From positions 1,550,001-1,614,000 of the forward strand of contig OX392532.1 of assembly GCA_947623455.1 (NCBI GenBank): a DNA stretch of 64,000 nucleotides, written 5' to 3'. This document shows positions 12,301 through 22,929 of this stretch, in pieces. Every line of letters starts with the position of its first letter. Positions within the stretch are counted from its first letter, which is position 1. The translations under genes and the position numbers were made by a program. The notes under the pieces are model-generated. The model saw only the letters and a program-made list of their open reading frames with translations. It was not told the DNA's origin and ran no database searches. This DNA comes from Mimachlamys varia (lineage: Eukaryota; Mollusca; Bivalvia; Pectinida; Pectinidae).

Positions 12301-13166
12301 ATAAGGAATGGTATAAGAAGGGAATTGTTATATTCAACGATCTAATTAAATTGCCAAACTTGTTTACTTTCTTCACTTTTCAAGAATTCAAAGATAAATA
12401 CAAAATCAATACCAACTTTCTTACATACTGTGGTATACTAAATTCTGTTAAGAAATTTACTACCAATAAACAATTAGAACATGAAAATCTAACTTATCCA
12501 TTTATACCAATTAACCTGGAAATATTTTTGAAAAAGAGTAAGGGGTCTAAAGAGTTTTACAACATACTTTCTCTGAATAACAATATATCGACTGGAAAAA
12601 GAAAATGGAATAAAATATTCAAATTAGAAGATGAAGTTTGGAAAAGTATATTTATAATCCCCTTTCGAGTGACTAATAATTCTAAATTACAGTGGCTTCA
12701 ATATAGAATAAACCAACACATATTAACCACTAGTTCATATTTATTTAAAATTGGTTTATCCGATAGTCCACACTGCTTCTTCTGTAAATCAGAATCAGAA
12801 ACAATTATACATTTATTATGGGAGTGTCAAGATGTACAATTATTTTTTGAGAACTTTGAACTTTTGTTAGAAGCACTACTAATTCCATTTACTTTCAATA
12901 AAGAAACATTCATTTTTGGAATGCGAAACAACAAAAGCATATATTATACAGCTGACAATCTTATATTACTCATTATGAAGCATTATATCTATAGAGCAAG
13001 ATGTTTACAACAAACTTTATCAGTACAAGCATTAAAACTTATTATTAAAGATAATTATAATATTCAAAAATATATTTGCATTAGTAACGATAAAGAAGAT
13101 ATGGACAAATTTAACAATAGATGGAAAAAATGGGACAGACTATTAGAGATAACACCCAACTCCTGA
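9354..13166 (+). CDS. LINE ORF2: APE-type endonuclease plus reverse transcriptase (1270 aa)
   Basis: This enzyme nicks target DNA and copies the element RNA into it. The endonuclease at residues 1-240 shows N10 in NCQGL, an acidic D39 in IQDTHF where most relatives have E, YGPN at 111-114, GDFN at 140-143 and a C-terminal SDH. The reverse transcriptase shows SPGSDG, NWRPISLLN, DFEKAFDSVSW (from 610), RQGDPISPYLF and the catalytic YADD at 710-713. A C-x2-C-x8-H-x4-C knuckle at 1141-1158 is typical of the L1/Tx1 lineage. I chose ATG 9354 (MEGIRI) over 9336 because the endonuclease fold begins right there. The frame has no stops, so the protein may be functional. Very AT-rich codon use fits the element's surroundings. 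Confidence 0.93.
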   Translation: MEGIRILTANCQGLRDRNKRKDVFAYLRGKHFNIYCIQDTHFTVDIENMIRTEWGYSCYFSSFNSNSRGVAILFNNNFEVNVVKEKKSSDGNFLALDIIIDEKRITLITLYGPNTDTPCFYDNLIDIISEFSNDAFVICGDFNLVLNPDLDCNNYRQVNNPKARDRLVEIIEELGLIDIYRELHPDSKRYTWRRTTPVKQARLDYFLVSENLFSCIQKTNIDPGYRSDHSIPFIAMKFNEFKKGKGLWKFNNSLLHDLDYLNLINNHILDVKIRYALPIYNLNSLDDISNQAIQFTINDQLFLESLLCEIRGKTISYASYKKKQRNSEEQDLKDKIKQIESKEDVDLEELEDCKTKLESIKKHKLKGSILRSKVKWVEEGEKPTRYFFNLENRNFVTKIIPVIEKEDGEIIRNQEEILNEVKQFYEKLYSEDNELHNINLNEYLNDNNIPKLNIMETNSLEGNITLSEASRTLKNMKNSKSPGSDGFTVEFLKCFWKQLGHFVVRSIQYGFSINNLSVTQKQGIITCLPKGDKPRQFLKNWRPISLLNTIYKIASGTIANRIRNVLDKLISNDQSGFISGRYIGENTRIIYDIMHYAEENDIPGMLLTVDFEKAFDSVSWDFIDKVLAFFNFGNDIRNWVRVFQKGSNSSVNQGGNLSSFFNIKRGCRQGDPISPYLFILCAEVLAIRIRNNVNIKGIDIDDTPILLSQYADDTSVILDGSRNSLKETLEELQKYADISGLKVNKSKTEVIWIGNMKYSEEQFCPEWNLHWGNHKFTILGIEFHIDLHKMIKMNFDKKLVKLKSLLKNWNKRLLTPIGKIQIIKSLLVSQFNHLFIALPNPDLIFIKRLNSELYNFLWNSKVDKVKRDIIIKDYTEGGLKMIDIHSFIRALKLTWIRRLYTKSSKWQYILGKSIDFGMLASCGSGYIRKCEKKCENQFWKDVFNSWGYLKEKEQTVVNGNVSIMRTPIWFNKNVTVNKKMVFYKEWYKKGIVIFNDLIKLPNLFTFFTFQEFKDKYKINTNFLTYCGILNSVKKFTTNKQLEHENLTYPFIPINLEIFLKKSKGSKEFYNILSLNNNISTGKRKWNKIFKLEDEVWKSIFIIPFRVTNNSKLQWLQYRINQHILTTSSYLFKIGLSDSPHCFFCKSESETIIHLLWECQDVQLFFENFELLLEALLIPFTFNKETFIFGMRNNKSIYYTADNLILLIMKHYIYRARCLQQTLSVQALKLIIKDNYNIQKYICISNDKEDMDKFNNRWKKWDRLLEITPNS

Positions 13167-13279
13167 CAACACAATTGACATCTTGTGTGTCTGTACAGTT
13201 AAAATAAATTAACATAGACTTATATGATAGATAATCAGTACACTGCAAATATTTGTATTTTTATGACACGGCATAAATC

Positions 13280-13354
13280 TCTCTCTCTCTCTCCCTCTCT
13301 CTCTCTCTTTCTCTCTCTCTCTCCCCCTCTCTCCCTCTCTCTCTCTACCTCTCT

Positions 13355-13402
<48 letters not shown>
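13280..13402 (+). repeat. (CT)n microsatellite in LINE 3' region
   Basis: About 120 bases of CT dinucleotides interrupted by short C runs, lying just after the ORF2 stop. Open frames across it are simple-sequence artefacts. Confidence 0.9.
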
Positions 13403-13407
<5 letters not shown>

Positions 13408-13518
13408 TGTGTGTTTTATATATCTGTTTCCATGTTGTAAAATTGTGAGTGTATGAGTCAGTGCATGTGTAAAAGTGTGATTGTGAGTCGAGATTACATT
13501 AAGATAGTGTAATAATGT

Positions 13519-13852
13519 CATGATGATGATGATGATGCAGTTGATGATATAGTGATATTGATGATGTCATTATGATGATGTTTTGGGGATGTTAAGGTGA
13601 TGATGATGAGGATGATGTTGATGATTATGATCGATCATGATCATGATGACGATCATGGTGGTGACCATGGTGGTGGTGATGATGATGATGACGATGATGA
13701 TATGGTGATATTGATGATGTCATTATGATGATGTTTTGGTGATGTTAAGGTGATGATGATGAGGATGATGGTGATGATTATGATTGATATGATCAAAATC
13801 ATAATGACGATCATGGTGGTGATGATGATGATGCTGGTGATGATGATGGTTG

Positions 13853-13886
<34 letters not shown>

Positions 13887-13926
13887 TGAATGATGATGAT
13901 AATGATAGTGATGACAATCATGGTTG

Positions 13927-13982
<56 letters not shown>
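13519..13982 (+). repeat. (GAT)n-rich tract with 153-bp higher-order period
   Basis: The tract is built mainly from GAT/GGT trinucleotides. A longer segment containing gtgatattgatgatgtcatt occurs at 13552 and again at 13705, so a 153-bp unit was duplicated on top of the trinucleotide repeat. The tract lies between ORF2 and the poly-A tail, so it would be part of the LINE transcript. Poly-His and poly-Ser open frames here are artefacts. Confidence 0.85.
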
Positions 13983-14085
13983 CATTTATGTCGTGATGTT
14001 GATATTGTATTGTCGATGAGAAAGTGTGAGTGTGAGAATGAATGTTAACACGTGTTGTAATTGTATTTATGTAAAATTTCTGAAA

Positions 14086-14113
14086 AATAAAACAAATACA
14101 AAAAAAAAAAAAA
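14086..14113 (+). promoter_or_regulatory. LINE polyadenylation signal and poly-A tail
   Basis: AATAAA at 14086-14091 is followed nine bases later by 14 adenines (14100-14113), then directly by the target-site duplication. Confidence 0.9.
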
Positions 14114-14127
14114 GATAGCATCAATAC
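14114..14127. repeat. Right target-site duplication of LINE (14 bp)
   Basis: Exact copy of 8139-8152 immediately after the poly-A run. The flanks beyond the duplication differ on the two sides, as expected. Confidence 0.9.
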
Positions 14128-14315
14128 AATAAGGACATTCCTATGTCTAAAATGGAATTTCCATTGGTAGTAAAGTAGATTAAGTGTAACGGGTTTTCAT
14201 TGTAAAAGACTATACAGAAATAAGTCTGAAAATTGTATACGTATATACGTTCGTTCATTAGGGTACTGATAAACGTCGATATACCCTTCTGAACTTGAAA
14301 AAAGGACACAACAAA

Positions 14316-14905
14316 CTCTCCTACATCAGCTGCTTACCTCGATCTCTACTTAAACTACGATCAACATGATTACTACTAAGCTATACGATAAACGTGATGA
14401 TTTCAATTTTTTCGATTTTAAACTTACCAATTTTTAATAGCAACATCCCTACTTCTCCAACCTATGGTGTTTACATGTCGCAGTTGATTTGTATTCTAGG
14501 GCTTGCTCTAAATATCGTGATTTCCGTGAATGATGTCGACTGCTGACAAACAAACTAACAACACAAGGATTCGAGAGATGCAGATTGATCAGCACTATGG
14601 GCAAGTTTTATGGTCGCCATCTTTGTCTCATTGAGAAATATTCTGTATATTTGAGTGAAAAGAAGATGGACGGTTTTGAATATGCTCATTAGTGTGTTTA
14701 CTTGTTGTGATTGACAATATTACTCGGTTCTCATTTTGATTTACTTGGGGGGTGTCGTCGATGAAGCAAAATACGCTTACTTTTCCGGAACACCTGGTCT
14801 TATTCTCTTGTATTTTTACAAGAGTCTCCATGAAAATATTTCCTTTGTTCATATTTTGCCCCTTATCGATTATGAGTTCGAATTATGATTTTGTTAACGC
14901 TTCGA
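14316..14905 (+). mobile_element. Penelope-like element 3' fragment with tail
   Basis: It starts at the SAAYL-type codons (ctacatcagctgcttacctc) and runs through the degenerate C-terminal reverse-transcriptase region and the tail. The tail landmarks are ctcggttctcatttt, gtcgtcgatgaa, ttccggaacacctggtctta and a terminal gttaacgcttcgatatt. Several frameshifts and a missing block show it is not functional. The same tail recurs at least ten times in this window. Confidence 0.8.
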
Positions 14906-16421
14906 TATTATCTAATTTATTTTGACTGCAAAACATTTAAATGACCATGATAACAATCATAAAATACTCATTCGGAGAATCAGCCACAGAAGGTAAGGCC
15001 TTTTTTGCCACATTAGCCACGCCTCCGATAAAGAAGCGTCCCCGCTTAGAAGATGACGTAACACACACATGAACTGCACCTTTCAAATTTAGTAATAGAT
15101 ACAGTATGCCGAAAAAATGAAATTAAACTGCACCATACAACTGTTTCGTCCTCTTCAGTGATACTAGGGACCTAAAGGCGGAATCCAAAATGTCTAAACA
15201 AATGTAGAAGCAGAAGGGTCAGATGAGTAAAACCCGTTTGATTTATGAATTTAAAAGTAATGATTTTGAAACGTCGAGTTATCAAAAATGAAACAATCGA
15301 AATTAAAAGGAAAACAATCTGTTTTGATAAAGTACAGAGATCTACAGAGGTCCATGATTAGCCATGATGTATACCAACAACTGATAGTTATTTCTTTTAA
15401 ATTCAATCGAAATAGTGATTGATAAGCTTGTAAAATATCTTTATATAATATGCTTTATAGATGATCAATGATTATTAAAATTATAGTAATTATCAATAAG
15501 CTAGTATTTTTAACAAGTTAATAGTATTAAATTAAATGATTTCGAAAGGTTATTATTGACAAGTAATTGTTTGTCAAATTTTCGAAATCTTTTAATGGTG
15601 AATATTGACATTCATTATAGCTATAATATACACGTATACACCTATCATTAATTAATTTTGGAGTCTCTCTGTGTTAATATTGAAAAGCAAGAAAAACAGT
15701 AAGAGTTGTCTCCCTTAAGACTTTGCTTTGTTTATTGTTTTTCAAACTTTCATCCTAGTGTTGTAGAGGTGCCGAGCTGACCTCTCTCTATTCTCGTGGA
15801 CCAGGACAACTCGCCCCGAAGGTGTTGAGCTGCCATGTGTGACGGTATTGGGGGTAGTCTACACCTGGTCAAGCCGCTTTACGGACGTGTTTACGTACTG
15901 TTGGTCTGACTGTAGATTACGCTGCCGTTGTAGGCAAACTCCATATATACATATATAGTATATCTTGTGTAGCTTCTCACTACAATAGTCAACCAACCTC
16001 GGATTACTCGAATACCATGTTTTTTTTCTCGAACTGTTGATCAGGTTCGACTTAGTGGGGTTTTAATAAAATGAAATTTACAATTGTAATTTTAAAACAC
16101 ATATTATAAAAAATTCGGCATATTTCTGATTTTATATTTGCTTTAAACGCAAAAAGTTTTTAAAAAATATCATACATAATTGTCTGCATTTTAAACATAT
16201 TAGAGAAGGATTGTGATGAGAATAAAGTCAGATTTCAAAAGTTATTGAAATTACAGTTACAGAGAGGCGGACATGGGTTACAATGCCATTGACATATCAA
16301 ACTATCGTGGATTGCACAACTTCAAACACACATAATCGTTTCACGTATTTGCCTTACAAGTGTATGTAGCTGATCCATCTCAATAAAGTATTCTACTCGT
16401 GGTGTAGAAAGATCTGATAAG
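14906..16421. other. Repeat-derived and unassigned DNA
   Basis: The part at about 15050-15165 is the reverse complement of about 40632-40747, at the left edge of the duplicated segment; both carry aaactgcaccata and gtttcgtcctcttcagtga. Near 15990-16050 a tcggattactcgaatacca block resembles, inverted, the sequence near 26150-26230. The rest is AT-rich with no gene that I recognise. Confidence 0.55.
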
Positions 16422-16523
16422 ATGTACATGTAGCAGATTGTAAGATTTACGTAGAAAAAAAATATCAAAAATATGTACATGTAGCAGATTGTAAGATTTA
16501 CGTAGAAAAAAAATATCAAAAAT
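16422..16523 (+). repeat. Perfect 2 x 51 bp tandem duplication
   Basis: The unit starting atgtacatgtagcagattg at 16422 is repeated at 16473 without visible differences. It lies in non-coding DNA. Confidence 0.9.
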
Positions 16524-17754
16524 AGACAAAGGGGGTCAAGGTCACATAATTTCTAACTGGTCAATTTTGATATCAAATACTTTAATAAAATTAAACAAAA
16601 ACTTTCCTTAACCCACTTTAAAACAGATTGACAACAATTATCACCCCAACATGGAGATCATAATATACATTGTATATACACTGTATTTGGCAAGTTACTG
16701 ACCCCGCAGGATTCAATGGGGCCATATGGTAGGGGGCCCAAGAGGGGTTTTATTGTGCATTTTGTAGTTTTTATTTTTTTTTTAATTTATTTTTTATTCA
16801 TTTTAAATAGTATTACAAGACATACATAAATACATACACAAAAACATACATGCAGGTTGTTACATCGTATCATTATATAAATAATTAATACATTATGATG
16901 ATCTTTTATTACATTTTTTTTTTAAATAATGGTGGTAAATTATATATATATTGTAGTTTTTATTATTATATTTGTTCAAGGAAAAAGCTGTCCCAAGCAA
17001 TTGGGGAGAAGATTTCTGCAGAGTCTGCAATTTTCTTTGCTCCCAGGGGGTCTGTTTGGGGCCCAAAAAGATGTCAAAATGGGCATTTTCAGCTTCAGGC
17101 AACTTTTTATAAAACTAGTAGTCCAATGATTTGTGTTACCCTTGCTAATACCTTTGGTATAATTTTCACAACAATTGAGATATTAATGTAAGCAAAGATC
17201 AACTGATTAAATGGTATACGATAAAGAGGGTCTTGACGTTAGTCAGTTCCTGACTGAAACCCAGTAGTAATAGACAGTGTTGAAGCCAATCCTGTCAGAT
17301 ATACTATACACTCCTAGGAGTGTGCCAGGGTGCATTTTTTATTTCAAAAGAATAAATTAATTTTAAAAGAGTCAAGCAACAACGTTTATTTTATTCTTTT
17401 TAAGATACCAATTGGACTTCAATAGATATCAAAGATTAAAAAATACAGGGGTCAGCAAATTGCAGTACCTTCTACCCACTTAATGGCGATTATTGTTTCA
17501 TGTTTGTGATAAATTCAGTCAAATCAATTTGGAAGTGACAATAAAGCTAAAAACGAATTGCACAATAGAACCCTTCTTTAAGCCCTATCACAAGGTTCTA
17601 TTGAATTCTACGGATTCAGTTACTTGCCGAACATATGCTTCATGAGGATGTGATACGTGTTGTCAATCTTTTTTGGAATCGAATAATAGAAGTTTTTATC
17701 TATTTTCTTAAAATATTTGATATCAAAATAGACCGGTTATAAATTAGGTGACCT
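16524..17754. other. No gene recognised
   Basis: AT-rich, with a poly-T tract near 16770-16800. Short open frames around 16895-17190 overlap on both strands and carry no domain signal. Confidence 0.45.
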
Positions 17755-17905
17755 CCTAATGTTTTCGTCGCAGATCACCAGACACGGGGCAGGTAAAAAT
17801 CTGGCATGTTATTTGTCTGTTCTGTTCCCTGGGAGGTAAACCCGCAATTGACTGCCTCATGGTCATTTTAATATTGTTTACTGTATATTGTTAAATTAAC
17901 ACCAA
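17755..17905 (+). repeat. Interspersed repeat (partner 39436-39575)
   Basis: It shares tctggcatg, ctgttctgtt, cctgggag.taaacccgca and tgtttactgtatattg, in the same order and orientation, with 39436-39575 and perhaps 80-85 percent identity by eye. I see no coding content. Confidence 0.65.
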
Positions 17906-18086
17906 ATCCTGCGTGTGTGCGATGATAATAAATAAGATTAATTTCAGTAAGTATTGGCAGGTGGCACACGTATAAGCCTGACATGGAGGCCTTATCTTCT
18001 GGAGTTTACCTGACTCGCAAAGTTCCCTGCGTAAGTAGAAACGTTTATCGCGGGTCTTTGTCAAGTCCTCATTTACAGAAATGTTA

Positions 18087-18385
18087 CTAGTCGAAGGTTT
18101 GTAACGAAACTTTGTCCTGTTTTTGAGGACAGGGCGTTAACATCAAACGGTCATTACATTGTAATCGCGCGATGATCTGGTGAGGTATGGCTGACTGTGA
18201 TCTATTTCGTAGTTTACCAACACGGTGCGACCGCTCAATGTCAGACACTTTGAGAGGGATATTGGCATCAGCAGCTGCCTTGAGCACCAACCATCCGCCT
18301 CAGATATGCCGGAGAAGTGAACCAGAGGACGTCTGCTGTATTGTGCAAGGTCGCCAACTTTGGGCTGGAGGTCGAGCATCTCCCT
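18087..18385 (-). pseudogene. LINE ORF1 relic (L1-type)
   Basis: On the minus strand, one frame gives LAQYSRRPLVHFSGI and a second continues with NIPLKVSDIERSHRVGK and then PHQIIARLQCND. The QYSRR, DIERSHR.GK and I.ARL blocks are the usual landmarks of the RNA-binding central and C-terminal domains of L1-type ORF1 proteins. The frame change between them shows decay. No matching ORF2 follows on this strand, so this is an isolated fragment. Confidence 0.7.
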
Positions 18386-18586
18386 TTTATCAACATGGAG
18401 CTAAGCTTTGCGTGGGGCGATTATAGCAGATATAGGTTGGCCGATAACTTCCTTTTAGTCAAGAAATGTCATTTTCCGCACCGCTTGGGTAATATCATAT
18501 ATATCCTGTATTGATACCACGGTGTTACCTCCACCATTCATATTGACCTGGGTCTGTTTGTGTGACGCTGGGAGGTCGGGGTAGCC

Positions 18587-18608
18587 GGGGGGGGGGGGGG
18601 GGGGGGGG
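18587..18608 (+). repeat. Run of 22 guanines
   Basis: An uninterrupted G tract that could form G-quadruplexes. The exact length is the kind of thing that is often unreliable in assemblies. Confidence 0.9.
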
Positions 18609-19640
18609 TTGACCCGTTGGGTGAATTTTTGCATGAATCAATAATAATCACACTTGGATTTTTTGCTCTCCTGGATTTGTGAAGCACTTATGTTACTGGA
18701 ACTTGTAGAGTCGTCTAAGGTTCTCTTGTTTCAGTACTGATGCCATGATTGATAAACACACATCACGTCAACCGTGACGAGATTTCACTTTAAACATTAA
18801 AAGCAACTTCCCTGCAACAATAAAATCTAAAAATAGAATCACCACGAATGAAATTTCTAGCACATTTAAATACAAAGGTTCAACAAAGTGTACTATTATA
18901 ATCTGTCAGCTTAGAAATCATGCTAGCAACTTGAACAGTGATTTATACATGGACCATATGTATATATGACACACCAGTATATAGATGTGGGCATGACAAT
19001 GAAAACGCTTTTCATTTCATATTTGAATAAGTTCTCACTCTCAACTCAACTTACAAAAATTGATACTATACTTAAAGTATCATTTTATTGATAATAATTG
19101 CCACTGGTGTCATTTATTCTATATATTTAAACATACATTCAGAACACCTCTGGGATTCAACCGGACTGAATTGGAAATCGTGATTATAACTGCTTTTAAA
19201 TTTTAAGAGAACCAACTCCAATAATAGATCCGTATATCTGCAGTCTCCATTTCGAATCAATTTCATATTCTGTAATCCTACAAAACATATATTTCTTGGT
19301 AACCTAATCTACATATACAGTGAGTGGATGGCCAACGTGTTGATACACAAGGACATTAGGGCCTATATCCCTTGATTTATGTGGGATGGGTTGTCAACAA
19401 ATGTACATAATTCTAGTAACGGATATTATCTAAATCATCAACAGAAATCATTGAGTGATAATGAATTCATTTCATAGACTAAATTGGAGTTATCTCCCTT
19501 CCGCCATGTATATGGTTGATTTGACAGAATATGTGTAATATTGTAAATGTAAGTATCGAAAGGACATTTGCCCGATGTCCAATCAGTTGACATATTTAAA
19601 GTCAATACAATTTGTTAAAATTGAATCGGGCCGAGCAAGG
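18609..19640. other. No gene recognised
   Basis: AT-rich, no long open frame, no repeat partner noticed inside the window. Confidence 0.4.
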
Positions 19641-20680
19641 GCCGCAACTCTCACATCAAAGAATCTGTTGTGTCCTTGATTTCAAGTTCAGAAGGGTTTA
19701 TGCGATCGAGAGATCTTAGACGTTCTTTCAGTTTTGTATTAGGTATGGTATTGTACAGGATGCAACAATCAAATGTTTTGCTCGATATTGATCAAATGAT
19801 TTCAAAATGTACAACCCGTTGGAGTAAACAGTGTCACAATAAGTCTGACGCCCTGATTTAATGGTACTAATAATAGTAGTAAGAACTAGCAATTAGCATA
19901 GCCAGCGATAAAACGTAACCTTTGAGGATCCTTTTGCAGTTTAGGTATCCAATAAAGTCAAGGTTGGTCAGCGTCTTTCTCATTAACCTATATCCTGAAA
20001 GATTGTAATAATGAAGCACGTTTGATAACAATACATGGATTAGTGTTTGCAAACACTTATCAAGTTGTTAGATGCAGACACAACCACAAATTTCTCATGT
20101 TCGAACATCATGGTCAAGAAATATCGACTTATGTTAAGTTTTCATTTTGAAATACAGACTGCATATTCTTTTCCGAATGCAAGACCTGAAAGACTTCATC
20201 CAATCTGAGAGTGAATCCAATGCACTATGTTCACTTTTAACCCAAAGTATGGCATACTCTTCCAACGAGTTCAAACGAATCTTGAAACTTGAAATTGATG
20301 GATTCTTTCGATACTTATGACCTTTCATGAAAAGCTCCCGAAGCTTTATGTTGGGGATACTTTTCAGATTGCCAGTTACTTTTTGTCCAGCTGGACCATG
20401 GTAATATTTAGACGCAGAACATGAACATGCCGAAAGAGGTCTAAGGTCATCTATATTTAATTGTTGCAATGTTTTCTTATCATTGAAAAGCTTTGGTGCA
20501 TGAGGTATAGAATAACTGTAGAAAATGATTGGAGTACTTGTATATCGGAAGTACGGTGGTGTGTTAGGTCGAACAGACTTTTGGTGCAAAATATTGCTGA
20601 TGTTAGTTGTCTTAATCCCATTATTGGCAAATACGAGTTTAAATCTGTCTGTTCAGCACCATAAGACTGGGATCCGTTTT
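19640..20680 (-). pseudogene. Penelope-like element fragment, N-terminal and RT entry region
   Basis: On the minus strand, 20134-20589 is open and reads PPYFRYTSTPIIFYSYS, then a CSCSAS (CxC) motif, GPAGQKVTGNL, IPNIKLRELFMKG.KYR and SLSDWMKSFRS. These are the same landmarks as at 28500-28940 on the plus strand. Below 20134 the reverse-transcriptase entry is present but frameshifted (the shadow of the WIPTLHK region near 19900-19990) and ends around 19640. Penelope-like elements encode a reverse transcriptase distinct from LINEs and usually a GIY-YIG nuclease. No nuclease was found here. Confidence 0.75.
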
Positions 20681-20829
20681 CATATTTAATGTATGGCAGT
20701 ATGTTAGCTGTAACACCTTTTGTTTAATGTATAAAGTACACGATGGTTAATCTAATAAGTTAAGGTAATAAATCAAGTAAGGTTTTGTTTTTAGGGTCAA
20801 ACAATTCAGCATTTACTTAATTCGTGGTG

Positions 20830-20940
20830 AATAAAATAGAGGATACCGAAGCATCAACAAAGCCATAACATCGATTAAACTAGGGGGAAATTCGAAGAGA
20901 AGAAACAACTATATGGAAACCCTTGTTAAAGTAAATGGAA
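20830..20940 (-). mobile_element. Penelope-like tail fragment
   Basis: Inverted short piece of the tail (gaggataccgaagc.tcaacaaa, then atcgattaaactaggggg). Only about 110 bases are left. Confidence 0.6.
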
Positions 20941-21559
20941 TTGAAATTATATCTAAAGTAACGCTGCGCTTCACATATAAATCGTCAATGTGTTTGAAGT
21001 TCCATGAGCCGTTTTTATTAATTACTGAACTTATTTTCGTTTTTTCGGTGTTTTGCTTTCACCTGTATTCAGAAATTAATGTAAGAATATGTCCCGTTTA
21101 GTATTACATATATATATAAATGTGATTGCTACAAATTATATTTTTAATGATTCAAGGCACCTGACACTATTGTGAGTTCCGTCTTGCGTATTGTTTTTAC
21201 AGAGTAGTATGCATAATATGGCACATGTATGTTGCCAAATGGTGAGATATATGACCTTTGAATTAATAACCTGGGTACAGAAAACGATAAGATAAAATAA
21301 GATAAATAATAGTTTATTTAAGTGTCACGCATTGATCCACATTAAAACACATATCGCACATAAAGAACATATACAAGTAAAAATGAGCAATACCAAGCCA
21401 TACAATTGTCTGACGTATGGGTACAAAAAATCAAATAAAATAATCATAAATTATTGTTTCATGTACGCCTACATCTCAAGTGTTATTAACTTATTAAACT
21501 ATTGTATCATTGGTACATGTATCATTAGGCTATTACCCTTCCCACATCACATGCATTGA

Positions 21560-21800
21560 TAATGAAAAAAAAAGAGAATACCAGAGCGTCAACAAAACCA
21601 TAATCAGAACTCAAAATCGTTGAAACTAGGGGCAAAATAGGAACAAAGGAAATATTTACATGGAGACTCTCGTAAAAGCACAAGATAATAAGACCAGGTG
21701 CTCCGGAAGAGTAAGCGTCTTCTGCTTCATCGACGACACCCGCCATGTAAATTTTGGTCACATCCAAGTAAGCATCAATCCTCAAAATGAGAACCGTTGA
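21560..21800 (-). mobile_element. Penelope-like tail copy
   Basis: Inverted copy of the roughly 240-bp tail: agagaataccagagcgtcaa, ctaggggcaaaat, catggagactctcgtaaaag, ggtgctccggaagagtaagc, atcgacgacacccgcc, ctcaaaatgagaaccg. Confidence 0.75.
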
Positions 21801-22925
21801 ATTGAAATTGAAGTGAGATTTTTTAATAGAAATTGAAGTGAGATAAATTGAAGTGAGATTAATATTAGATATATATACAAAGTAATGTATGTGCGGTTTA
21901 ACTCAATTTTATAATTTATGTAGTTGAATTGACCTAAAATATTGTACTTTAGCCTTTTTAGTACAGCAGGGAATAATAATCAAAACATAAAATATCACAT
22001 AAGTAAACAAAACTTTTTTTCGCAAGATTATATTTCTGATACGGTCCATAATCACTTGTAGTTATAATATTAACGCTAGAAATGTGTTATACAAATCATA
22101 ATACATCTGCTAGCGAAACATTGAATATTATACCACAATGATTTACAGAAGACTTTCGTATTTAAACATAATACATTTTAGTGAGGTATAAACTGAAATC
22201 AGTAACAGATATATACGATTTAACAAAAAATCGCAGAGTCAAATTAACTTAGTTTGCAGAGGGGCTTTACCCCTATATAAAGTCCGTTAGTTAAGAAGGG
22301 TAAAATAATATAAACATAAAATATAACACAAATATGTTACTTTATTTTCAGGATAAGTTTTCTGTCTCGAGACATTCCAAAAACATGTTTAGAGATTACG
22401 ATACTACTTTATGTGAAAGAGTCACTTTTCGTTACAGAACAATATATTACACCGTCATCAAAATGGAATAAACACGTGGAATTATGCTCAAATATATGAG
22501 GTTGGTCAATGTATCGCAGAAAAATTAAAACATCTTGGGGTATTTGAGATTGGCCCATGTATCCCCCTGAATTGAATAGGGCATAACCATATGAACATAT
22601 TTTTTTTTTCAATCTCTGTTTTATACAGAGTAATATTCTGATACACATCATCAATTGTAAAAATACCGTTAAAAGGAATGCAATATTAATGTATTGCAAT
22701 TTTGATAAAATTGAAATGAAGACCTAAACTCAAACCAGTATCAAGACTAAAGTCGGAATCAAATATATACGATTTGACTAACTACCACTGGGTAAAATAA
22801 GAATTATACAGGAGCAAGGGTGGGGTTAGACCTACATTTACCATACCATTTATCTAAGAATGCTTAAACTTGAATACTTTGTCAGTAACTATATATGAAG
22901 TTTAACTGACCGTCTTTTCTCCCAA
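21801..22925. other. AT-rich, no gene recognised
   Basis: A short gaaattgaagtgagat motif is repeated three times near 21800-21860. Otherwise I see nothing beyond AT-rich sequence with short chance frames. Confidence 0.45.
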
Positions 22926-22929
22926 GTGT

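Larger units (their letters stand above)
8153..14113 (+). mobile_element. L1/Tx1-superfamily non-LTR retrotransposon, 5'-truncated
   Basis: The unit is about 5.96 kb, bounded by a perfect 14-bp target-site duplication and ending in AATAAA (14086) plus a 14-A tail (14100-14113). It begins inside the C-terminal part of ORF1. A spacer of about 0.9 kb follows, then an intact ORF2 and a 3' region of about 0.95 kb rich in CT and GAT microsatellites. Truncation at the 5' end, poly-A and target-site duplications are classic for target-primed reverse transcription. The intact ORF2 suggests insertion in recent evolutionary time, although the ORF1 remnant carries a frameshift. It lies inside a diverged tandem repeat and interrupts no visible gene. 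Confidence 0.92.

Noticed and set aside
13653..14124. Poly-histidine and poly-serine open frames on the minus strand
   Set aside because: They are translations of the GAT trinucleotide repeat in the LINE 3' region.
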